The notes beneath the pieces were generated by a model. It saw only the letters and a program-made list of their open reading frames with translations. It searched no databases and had not been told where the DNA came from. A DNA stretch of 64,000 bases from Pseudomonas anuradhapurensis (GTDB taxonomy: Bacteria > Pseudomonadota > Gammaproteobacteria > Pseudomonadales > Pseudomonadaceae), in contig NZ_CP077097.1 of NCBI RefSeq assembly GCF_014269225.2, positions 3,979,001 to 4,043,000 of the forward strand, read 5' to 3'. A program made the position numbers and the translations under genes. Positions 56,870 to 64,000 of this stretch are shown one piece after another (within the stretch, counting starts at the first letter, position 1; each line of letters begins with the position of its first letter).

Positions 56870-57775
56870 TTACACGTTCGGGCAAGGCACCGGCGCCCAG
56901 TCACCCATGTCGGGGCTGCGGCACATCTTGTTGACCTGGTCGACGCCAGCATTGGCCACCTGCTGGGCCTCGGCTTTCTTGGTCGTGGCCTTCTGCAGGG
57001 TCTTCTCGGTGGCGACCGCCTCTTGCGGCACGTTCTTGTTCACCTTCACGGCCTGGGTCTTCTTCTTGCCAGTGGTGGTCTTCGGCGGTTCAGCCACGGT
57101 CGCTACGTCGGTACGGGCCACGCCGACCTGCTTGAGGTCCTGCTCGTAGGCCTGGGTATAGTTGTCGAGGTTTTCCGCGACGCGGCCGTTGACGGTGGCC
57201 AGCAGCTTGTTCGACTCCTGCAGGCCGGAGACGATCTCGGCCAGGCGCTTGCGCCCTTCGGTGTCGTTGATGCGGTTGGCCTTGCGGCCTTCGATCAGGC
57301 TGGTGAATTCACGCTGGTAGCAGCTCTGCGAAGCCTTGGCATAGGCCGTGGTGCGGTCCAGGTCGGCAGCGCTCTTGTCGATGTCGGTGGCGTACGAGGC
57401 AATGCGCTGCTTGTCGTCGCTGATCTGCTTCTGGCGCTCGGTGTAGTAACCGGCCGCGCCGCCCACCAGGGCACCGCCCGCCGCACCGATGGCAGCGTTG
57501 CGGCCGCGGTTGTCGCCGTCGACCAAGGCACCGGTCAGGGCACCGCCGAGGGCACCGATGACCGCGCCGGTCGCTACCGAGCGGGTCATGTCGCCGTCGG
57601 TGGCGCGCAGGTGCTGCACCGGCTCGTAGCAGCTCGGGTAGTACTCGACCTTGGTCGTGGCACCCACCTTGGACACGGGTGAGCTGGAGCAGCCCGCCAT
57701 CAGGACAGTGCTGAAACCTGCGGCGAGCAGCAGGGCGGAACGGGCATGGGAAGCCGTGAAGATGGTCTTGAACAT
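56870..57775 (-). CDS. tagQ: T6SS-associated outer-membrane lipoprotein TagQ
   Basis: A 301-residue lipoprotein (lipobox LMAGC near residue 29) with a glycine-zipper segment (GAVIGALGGALTGALVDG and AAGGALVGGAAGYYTERQ, about 70-115), then a long helical part and a Lys/Thr-rich stretch. Size and features match P. aeruginosa TagQ (PA0070), which anchors TagR at the outer membrane in the threonine phosphorylation pathway that triggers the H1-T6SS. It follows tagR by 71 bp. Confidence 0.85.
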   Translation of the reverse strand: MFKTIFTASHARSALLLAAGFSTVLMAGCSSSPVSKVGATTKVEYYPSCYEPVQHLRATDGDMTRSVATGAVIGALGGALTGALVDGDNRGRNAAIGAAGGALVGGAAGYYTERQKQISDDKQRIASYATDIDKSAADLDRTTAYAKASQSCYQREFTSLIEGRKANRINDTEGRKRLAEIVSGLQESNKLLATVNGRVAENLDNYTQAYEQDLKQVGVARTDVATVAEPPKTTTGKKKTQAVKVNKNVPQEAVATEKTLQKATTKKAEAQQVANAGVDQVNKMCRSPDMGDWAPVPCPNV

Positions 57776-57846
57776 GTCACTCTCTCACGTGGGTGGTTAA
57801 AACGGGGGGCCTCATGCCACCCCGCGCTTGCGTCAGGCAGAAGCCA

Positions 57847-59643
57847 CTACGAAGGCCGCGCGGCGGCCGATGCCAGGAGCTCCTTGAGGATCGTCGCCGG
57901 GTCGGCCCGCCGGTTCTGGCGGTACTCCCCAACGTGGCGAACGAACAGGGTCGCGCGGCTCACCAGGCTCTGGCCCAGGACCGGCTTGCGATTGAGTTCT
58001 TCCTTGACCCGCTGGAACTGCGCCTGGATCACCGCATCGGTGTAGCGCGTGCCGCTGGCCAGGTTGTCGATGTAGATCGCCACCGCGCCATCGAGCGCAG
58101 CGCGGCCGTTGCTGATGGCCGCGGCATACATGCGCACGCTGGTCTGGTCGCCACGCGCCTGGGCCTCGGCCTGGGTGTTGCGCAGGTTGGTCAGGCGGAT
58201 GTTGTAGTTGTTGATGGTCTCGGCCACCAGGGCGGCGGACTGGATCAGGTTGCCGGCCGCCTCTTCGCGCTGGCGGCCGATCAGCGACACGCTGCGCTTG
58301 AGCTCTTCGTTGACCAGCCCCAGCTCGGCCTGCTGGCGCGGGTCGGTGGTGGCGGCGATGAGGCTGTCCAGGCGCTTGGTCGGGTCCTCGGCGGCATCGA
58401 TGTCGTCGGTCAGGCTGGCCAGGCGCCCTTGCTTCTGCCACTGCTCGAACAGTTCCTGGTAACGCGAACGGGGCGCCGACAGGGCCCCGATGGCCACCCG
58501 GAAGCCGGTGGTCTCGTTGCGCTGCTCGGTACCGTCAGCACCAAACAGCGGGTACTCGCGGCGCATGCCGGTGAACAGCGTGCCCTCGCCTTCCAGGTAG
58601 TTGCCGCCCTTGACCACGAAGCCGCCATAGGCGCCCTGCAGGCGCCCAGCGTGCACCAGCTGGAACGACTCCTGGACCATTTCCGCAGCATTGCCGATCA
58701 CATCGAACAGCCCCAGCGGGTTCGGCAGCCGGGTGCCGATGGGCATCAGCCGTGCCGCCTGGCCGCTGCCGCCAGCCACCTGGTTGTACACCGCCCAGTC
58801 GCTGAGCGGCCCGTCGCTGTCACTGCCCTGGACCTTGCGCGGGAACAGCCGCCCTTCGAGTTCCTGGCGGCTTACCGCAGAACCGCCACGGGCAGCGAAC
58901 TCCCACTCCACTTCAGTGGGCAGGCGCACGAAACCGATCCCGCCGTCCTCGGCCTTGCTGCCCCGGCCACTGACCGGCAGCAGGTCGCGGTGATACTTGA
59001 GCAGCCAGGCACTGTAGACCGCGACAAAGCGTTCGGCCTCGAAGCGCGACAGCTTGACCTTGGGCAGGCGCCCGGCCGCCGAGGTCTCGGGCTGGCAGGC
59101 CGGCGCCGCCTCGCCGCTGGCCAGCGACTGGGCCTGGGCCATTACCTGGGCATACTGGCGGGCGCTGACCTCGTACTTGCCAATGAAATACATCATTGGC
59201 TTGAGCGGGCCGGCCTGGTCGAGCTTGGGCAGGCTGGGGGCGACCGCCTTCTGCCACTCGGGCGACAGGTCCTGGAGGCTGAACTGGCCATTGATGAAGT
59301 CACGCCGGTAACCGGAAATGAACGACTGCTGGTAGCCGGCCTCGCCTTCGCTGAACGGGTAGCCAAGGTTGACCTCGCGGTCGTCCAGGCTGCCCTGGGC
59401 CAGTACGTAGACGCTGCGCAGCACCAGCTCGCCGCCGCACGGCAGCGGCAGGCTGACGTCACCGGGCAAGGGCTTGGGGTTGTCCAGCTTGCTGGTATCC
59501 ACCGCCGCTGCCGGGGCGCTGGCCGCAGCGCTGTCGACTGGCTTGGCCGGCTTGGCCGGCAGCTCCTCGGCGCCCGGCGAACAAGCCGCCAGGCCCAGCG
59601 TGGTCAGAAGCAGGGCCGCAGCCCCGAGGCGAAGTTCAGACAT
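57847..59643 (-). CDS. tagR: T6SS regulator TagR (formylglycine-generating-enzyme-like)
   Basis: A 598-residue exported protein; start MSELRLGAAALLL at 59643, lipobox-like LAACS near residue 21. The central region has the FGE-sulfatase fold (IGKYEVSARQYAQVM, RLPTEVEWEFAARGG, GNAAEMVQESF, ETTGFRVAIG), and the C-terminal ~230 residues are helical. TagR promotes PpkA activation in the periplasm. It overlaps tagS by 8 bp. Confidence 0.88.
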   Translation of the reverse strand: MSELRLGAAALLLTTLGLAACSPGAEELPAKPAKPVDSAAASAPAAAVDTSKLDNPKPLPGDVSLPLPCGGELVLRSVYVLAQGSLDDREVNLGYPFSEGEAGYQQSFISGYRRDFINGQFSLQDLSPEWQKAVAPSLPKLDQAGPLKPMMYFIGKYEVSARQYAQVMAQAQSLASGEAAPACQPETSAAGRLPKVKLSRFEAERFVAVYSAWLLKYHRDLLPVSGRGSKAEDGGIGFVRLPTEVEWEFAARGGSAVSRQELEGRLFPRKVQGSDSDGPLSDWAVYNQVAGGSGQAARLMPIGTRLPNPLGLFDVIGNAAEMVQESFQLVHAGRLQGAYGGFVVKGGNYLEGEGTLFTGMRREYPLFGADGTEQRNETTGFRVAIGALSAPRSRYQELFEQWQKQGRLASLTDDIDAAEDPTKRLDSLIAATTDPRQQAELGLVNEELKRSVSLIGRQREEAAGNLIQSAALVAETINNYNIRLTNLRNTQAEAQARGDQTSVRMYAAAISNGRAALDGAVAIYIDNLASGTRYTDAVIQAQFQRVKEELNRKPVLGQSLVSRATLFVRHVGEYRQNRRADPATILKELLASAAARPS

Positions 59644-60838
59644 CACGGATTCCTTGGCTGGCATCGATGCGTGTCACCCGCCAGCCGCCCACGGCAGCAG
59701 CGGCGGCGCTGGCCAGCAGCACCGCAGACAACGCAACGAAGTAATGCATCGGCAACAGGTGGCTGGCGTACTCGCCGGGCACCTGGGTGAAGATCCGGTT
59801 GAGGCCCTGCTCGGCCAGCAGGTACAGGCCGCCGGCAACGGCCGCCGCCAGCACGCCGCTGTACAGCGCCTGTAGCACCACGAACAGCAGCAGCGCGGCC
59901 GTACCGAACCCCAGCAGGCGCAGCACCGCCAGCTCGCGCTGCTTGCGCTGCACTGCCGCCACTGCGCCAGCGGCGATGGCAGCCACGGCGCCGGCCACGG
60001 CCAGGCTGGTGATGACCCAGAACACCAGGTCGAGGTTGCGGCTCAGGGCCTGCACCTGGGCGATCTGCGCCGCCTGGGTCGATACCAGCCATTTGCGTTC
60101 GGCAAAATAGGCGCGCAGCGGCTCGACATCGGCCAGCCCCCGGGCATACAGACGAAACGCCGGGTAGATCCGCCCGGCATCGCTGCCTGCGGCCTCGCCC
60201 GGCCAGCCCAGCGCCGGCACAGCGCGCCCGTCGCGGTAATCCTCGACCGCTTCGAGCAGGGCCAGCGAAGCGAACAGGCCATCGCGTTCGAACGCCGCCA
60301 GCGGCAGCACCGCGGCCACCTGCAAGCGCGTCTGGCGCCACTGCAGCTGGCCGGCCTGCTGGCGGCTGAAGCTGGCCTGCAACTCATCACCGGCAGCGGC
60401 ACCGAGCTTCTCGGCAGCGGTAAAGCTCAATACCACCTGTTGCAGGCCCTGCGGTGGCGGCACCTGTTGCAACAACGGGTCACCGGCAGCGGTCGGCAGC
60501 ATCTCGACGGTCACCGCGCGCCCTTGGGCCGGCAGCAACAGCTCGGCGGTGGCAGCGATCTGCCGGGTGCGCGCAATGGCGAAGGCAACGTCCGGTCGCT
60601 GAGCCAGGGCCTGGATGAAATCGGCATGGAAACGGCCACCGCCCAGGGGAATGATTTCGCGCACACTCGGGTCGCGTTGCAGCCGCTCGGTCAGGCTGCC
60701 GACCAGGCCGAACTTGAGCCCGAACAGCACCAGCAAGGGTGCGATCACCGCAACCAGCGCCAGCACGCTGCACGCCGACAGCCGCGCATCGTTGCGGTAG
60801 TCCTGCCAGGCCAGGCCGGCGATCAGCCACGGGCGCAT
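59636..60838 (-). CDS. tagS: ABC transporter permease TagS
   Basis: A 400-residue FtsX/MacB-type permease: TM1 near residue 25, a ~220-residue periplasmic domain, and three TM segments in the last 130 residues (VFWVITSLAVAGAVAAIAAG, LLLFVVLQALYSGVLAAAVAGG, FVALSAVLLASAAAAAVGG). With TagT it forms a LolCDE-like complex required for the threonine phosphorylation cascade. Confidence 0.87.
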   Translation of the reverse strand: MRPWLIAGLAWQDYRNDARLSACSVLALVAVIAPLLVLFGLKFGLVGSLTERLQRDPSVREIIPLGGGRFHADFIQALAQRPDVAFAIARTRQIAATAELLLPAQGRAVTVEMLPTAAGDPLLQQVPPPQGLQQVVLSFTAAEKLGAAAGDELQASFSRQQAGQLQWRQTRLQVAAVLPLAAFERDGLFASLALLEAVEDYRDGRAVPALGWPGEAAGSDAGRIYPAFRLYARGLADVEPLRAYFAERKWLVSTQAAQIAQVQALSRNLDLVFWVITSLAVAGAVAAIAAGAVAAVQRKQRELAVLRLLGFGTAALLLFVVLQALYSGVLAAAVAGGLYLLAEQGLNRIFTQVPGEYASHLLPMHYFVALSAVLLASAAAAAVGGWRVTRIDASQGIRDV

Positions 60839-61542
60839 CAGACGGCCTGCACCAGGCTGGCGGTGACGCCGCCGTCGGCATCGCGCCGGCAGGCCATGCG
60901 CAGCACGTCCAGCCCGGCCCGGCGCGCCAGCGCTTCGTCATGGGTGGCGAGCACGCAGGTTACCTGGCGCGCCTGGGCCTCGCGCAGCAGCAACTGCATG
61001 ACCCGCTCGGCGTTCACCGGGTCCAGCGCCGCGGTAGGCTCGTCGGCCAGCAGCAACGCCGGCGCATGCGCCAAGGCCCGGGCGCAGCTGACCCGCTGGC
61101 GTTGCCCCAGCGACAACGCGGCAGGCTTCTTGGCCAGCTGGTCATGCACATCCAGCGCCTCGGCCAGGCGTTCGACGCTGCCGTCCTCGCCCAGCCCCAA
61201 CAGCTGCCGCGGCAGGCGGATATTGCCCCGCACATCGAGGAAGCCGAGCAAGCCGCCGGCCTGCAGCACATAGCCCAGCTGGCGGCTGCGCAGCGCCGCC
61301 AGCTGGTCGAGACGGCGCTGGCGCCACAGGCCAGCCACATCGGCGCCAGCAAAGACGAAACCCTCGGCGGCATCCGGCGCCAGCACCAGCGCCAGCAGGT
61401 CGAGCAAGGTACTCTTGCCACAGCCGCTGGGGCCGACCAGCGCCACCCGTGCCCCAGCCGCCAGCTGCAGCCGGTCGATCTGCAGGCTGTAGCGCTGGGC
61501 ACCCTGCCCGCGCGTCTTGCGCACCCCGTGCAGGCTGATCAT
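60838..61542 (-). CDS. tagT: ABC transporter ATP-binding protein TagT
   Basis: A 234-residue ATPase with Walker A GPSGCGKST near residue 37, signature LSLGQRQRVSCAR, Walker B ALLLADEPTAALDP and H-loop THDE. Start MISLHGVRK at 61542, whose ATG overlaps the ppkA stop (TGATG); tagT stop overlaps the tagS start by one base. Partner of TagS. Confidence 0.9.
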   Translation of the reverse strand: MISLHGVRKTRGQGAQRYSLQIDRLQLAAGARVALVGPSGCGKSTLLDLLALVLAPDAAEGFVFAGADVAGLWRQRRLDQLAALRSRQLGYVLQAGGLLGFLDVRGNIRLPRQLLGLGEDGSVERLAEALDVHDQLAKKPAALSLGQRQRVSCARALAHAPALLLADEPTAALDPVNAERVMQLLLREAQARQVTCVLATHDEALARRAGLDVLRMACRRDADGGVTASLVQAV

Positions 61543-64000
61543 CACGGCAGCGTCGACAGTGGTACACGGTACAGGGCGTCGCCCGGCTCGGCCTTGCCGA
61601 AGCGCACCCAGTTGGCCATGTCGTTGTGGAAGGTTTCGTACAGGCGGATCTTCGAGTCCAGTTCGTCGATGAAGTCCTCTTGTTCGGCCACCGACAGCGA
61701 CAACCACAGGTCCTCGGTCATGCTCAGCGACTTGCTGCGGTATGGCAGGCCTTCGAGGTATTCGCCCAGCACCCCGCCCTGGGCCAGGTTGGCGCCTTTG
61801 CGCAAGGCCCCCGGATCGCGGCTCATGTAGGCACTGGCGCTGGCAATCTCGTTGAAGAAATCACCGGGCGAACTGCGGGTCTTGCGTGCGGCGTCGACGA
61901 TCAGCTTCAGCGACTGCTGCAGGTCATTGAGCTGCAACTTGGTCAGCATCACGCACACCTGCAGGCTCGGCAGTGCCGGGTTGGTCAGGTCGCGGTCGGC
62001 GGCCCAGGCGCTGACCAGCTGCGGCGCCTGGCTGGCAGCGTGCCGGCCGAGGAAGTCCATGTGCATGGCGTAACCGATCGCCTGCGACTTGGCCGCCAGG
62101 CTCGCGCCCGTGGCCAACTGCGGTACTGGCTGTGGCTGTTGTTCACGCACCTGGTGCGCCAGCTCGGCGAAGGTCGAGCCGATCTCGCGCACGCGCTCGC
62201 CAAAGGCGCCCACATCGCCGCCCGGCACGCCCACGTACAGGTCGCCGATCTGCGGGTTGCTGTCGGCGGTGAGCACGCGGTACTGGCTTTCGGCCGAGCC
62301 ATGGTTGTTCACCCCGGCGGGGGTGCGCAGGTGCAGGGCGTAGATCTTGATCTGCTTGCTCAGCGCGGCCTGGCGAACCTCGGCCTCGTTCATCTGGGTG
62401 CTGCTGTACGGGTCGTTCTTGCGCAGGGCGCCAGCATCGCTGACCAGCAGGACGATGCGCCCGCCATAGCCCGACCAGTCCATGCCTTCCACGGCCTGCA
62501 TCACCCCGGCAAAGGCATCCTCATTGAACGAGTGGCTGGAAACGCTGGTGGCCTTGACCTGCGCCGCGGCCTTGAGGAAGCGCGCCGGGTCGCGGCCCTC
62601 CTCCAGGCTGACCAGGGTCTTGCTCAGGTAGTCCAGGCCCGGTGTGCGCTTGACGCTGTTGCGAAAGCCCACCAAGCCGAAGCTGACGTTGTCCAGTTCG
62701 CCGCGTGCGGCCAGTTGCGCCTGCAGTTCGCTGACCACCTGGCGCACGCGGTCGATGTAGGGTTGCATCGATACCGAAGTGTCGACCACCAGGACGATGC
62801 CGGTACGGAAGCGGTTGTCCGTCGCCACCGCCGCGCCGGCAGCCGTGGCCGCCTGGCTGCGGGAGCTGCTGCCGGGGTCGATGGAGGCGACGTTGAGCAA
62901 CTGCACCGGCTGGCCGTCGGCGCCGAAGCTTTCACGGTAGTCGAAGATCGGCATCAGGTAGAACTGGTTCTGCGGCACCGCGCTGGCGGCCGGCTCCAGG
63001 GCCAGCACCTGGGGTACCTGGTCGGGCTGGTTCTGCGCCTTGAGCAAGTCGGCGCGGGCCTTGCCGGTGTCGTCGAGCAGTTGCTGCAGGTCTTCGGCCT
63101 GGCGCATGAACATCATTGGCGAACGGCCGGAACGCTCGGTGAATTTCAGCACCAGGCTTTGCTTCCAGTCGCTGGTTTGTGCCGCCGGCAACCAGCCGTC
63201 GCGCTGGCCGCTGCTGGAGGCACCCACTTCCAGCCAGGGCTGGCCGTCGATGTCCTTGCGCTGGTACACGTACAGCACCGAGAACGCCGGCAGCGGCTCA
63301 CCCGCGCCGTCGCCGGGCTGGGCCAGCAATTGCGCTTCGGGCTTGCTCAGCACGCGTTGGAACAGGGTTTTCTTGCCTGGCATCAACAACGGCCGGCCGT
63401 CTTCGCTGGCAGCTGGTGGCGGCGCGGTCGGCGCCAGCGGGTCACTCGCGGTTTGTGCCAGCGGTGGTTGCGCAACCGGCTGCTCATTGCCAGAGCGCAA
63501 CCAGAAGAAGGTCGCGCCCAGGCCCAGCGCTGCGGCAATGGCCACGGCCAGTATGGCCTTGGCCGGCTTGCCCGAGGCGGGTTGCGGCGGCGCAGCGGGC
63601 CGGGTCGGCTGCGGCTTTGGCGCAGGTGCAGGTGCGGCGACCGGCTTGGCCGTGGCCTGCGGGATATCGATGGACACCGGTGTCAGCCCACCCAGCTCGG
63701 CCTTGCCCGGCAGCGCGACCGGCAATGGGCGGATCACCGTGCTGTCCGCGCTGTCGGCTGGCAGGCGGTCGAGTGCAGCCAGCAACGCCGCGGCATCGGC
63801 GAAGCGTTGCTCAGGGTCCTTGGCCAGCAGCCCGCGCAGGATATCCTGATAGCGCCCATGCTCGATGGGCAGTTCCGGCAGCGGCTCGGTCAGGTGGGCC
63901 AGCGCAGTCGACAAGGCATCGGTGCCCCGGTAGGGCAGCTCGCCGACGAGGATCTCGTACAGCACCACCCCGAGCGCATAGAGGTCGGCGCGGCCATCGA
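61542..64000 (-). CDS. ppkA: T6SS serine/threonine kinase PpkA, C-terminal part (cut by window edge)
   Basis: About 819 residues are visible. The start of the visible part is the end of a Hanks-type kinase domain (DGRADLYALGVVLYEILVG), followed by a Pro/Ala-rich linker, one TM (ILAVAIAAALGLGATFFWL), an SH3-like segment (PWLEVGAS...DGWLPAAQ) and a C-terminal von Willebrand A domain with MIDAS VVDTSVSMQPY. This matches P. aeruginosa PpkA, which phosphorylates Fha1 to start T6SS assembly. The kinase active site is outside the window. Confidence 0.92.
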   Translation of the reverse strand, partial: DGRADLYALGVVLYEILVGELPYRGTDALSTALAHLTEPLPELPIEHGRYQDILRGLLAKDPEQRFADAAALLAALDRLPADSADSTVIRPLPVALPGKAELGGLTPVSIDIPQATAKPVAAPAPAPKPQPTRPAAPPQPASGKPAKAILAVAIAAALGLGATFFWLRSGNEQPVAQPPLAQTASDPLAPTAPPPAASEDGRPLLMPGKKTLFQRVLSKPEAQLLAQPGDGAGEPLPAFSVLYVYQRKDIDGQPWLEVGASSSGQRDGWLPAAQTSDWKQSLVLKFTERSGRSPMMFMRQAEDLQQLLDDTGKARADLLKAQNQPDQVPQVLALEPAASAVPQNQFYLMPIFDYRESFGADGQPVQLLNVASIDPGSSSRSQAATAAGAAVATDNRFRTGIVLVVDTSVSMQPYIDRVRQVVSELQAQLAARGELDNVSFGLVGFRNSVKRTPGLDYLSKTLVSLEEGRDPARFLKAAAQVKATSVSSHSFNEDAFAGVMQAVEGMDWSGYGGRIVLLVSDAGALRKNDPYSSTQMNEAEVRQAALSKQIKIYALHLRTPAGVNNHGSAESQYRVLTADSNPQIGDLYVGVPGGDVGAFGERVREIGSTFAELAHQVREQQPQPVPQLATGASLAAKSQAIGYAMHMDFLGRHAASQAPQLVSAWAADRDLTNPALPSLQVCVMLTKLQLNDLQQSLKLIVDAARKTRSSPGDFFNEIASASAYMSRDPGALRKGANLAQGGVLGEYLEGLPYRSKSLSMTEDLWLSLSVAEQEDFIDELDSKIRLYETFHNDMANWVRFGKAEPGDALYRVPLSTLP

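Overview
The window is chromosomal DNA of a fluorescent Pseudomonas, most likely of the P. putida group. The support is GC-rich coding with Pseudomonas codon use, paired REP repeats, and a backbone order (aspS, dps, slyX, oprD-type porin, proS, dinB, mprF, kup, rimO, dctA, phoQ-phoP-oprH, a 4'-phosphopantetheinyl transferase gene, nrdA, nrdB) that matches the order I know from P. putida and P. aeruginosa. Nothing was searched; all identifications come from reading the sequence.

Core part (1-34.75 kb): translation and tRNA genes (aspS 5' part, proS, three separate initiator tRNA units, rimO, trmO, an RsuA-type pseudouridine synthase with a changed catalytic residue), stress and repair genes (dps, dinB behind a perfect CTGT-N8-ACAG SOS box), envelope genes (oprD-type porin, aminoacyl-phosphatidylglycerol synthase and hydrolase pair, oprH-phoP-phoQ), transport (kup, dctA with a sigma-54 promoter), a second two-component system, and class Ia ribonucleotide reductase (nrdA, nrdB) preceded by two NrdR-like boxes and a DnaA box.

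Accessory island (about 34.76-54.65 kb): this sits directly behind nrdB and is bounded by a perfect 16-nt inverted repeat (34764-34779 and 54627-54642). From left to right it holds relics of an E2-like (ubiquitin-conjugating fold) protein, a SAVED-domain protein and an ICE membrane protein, fused and frameshifted; an AT-rich remnant fimbrial cassette (MrpH-like adhesin, pilin, fragment); a Roc/Bvg-type sensory system (hybrid kinase with two periplasmic binding domains, REC-EAL phosphodiesterase, LuxR-type regulator); and a chaperone-usher fimbrial operon whose order resembles Proteus MR/P (major pilin, minor pilin, usher, chaperone, four minor pilins, adhesin). The operon's native adhesin appears to be a pseudogene (51187-51794), and an intact AT-rich adhesin gene follows it. 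The right end carries broken DNA-binding or transposition-like genes.

Right part (54.9-64 kb): a type VI secretion accessory block read leftwards, ppkA (cut by the window edge), tagT, tagS, tagR, tagQ, then three small genes that look like a candidate membrane-active effector with a membrane immunity protein and a lipoprotein.

Working model: the Roc-like system probably controls the neighbouring fimbriae through phosphorelay and c-di-GMP. The Tag/PpkA block would gate T6SS firing, with the three downstream genes as possible cargo.
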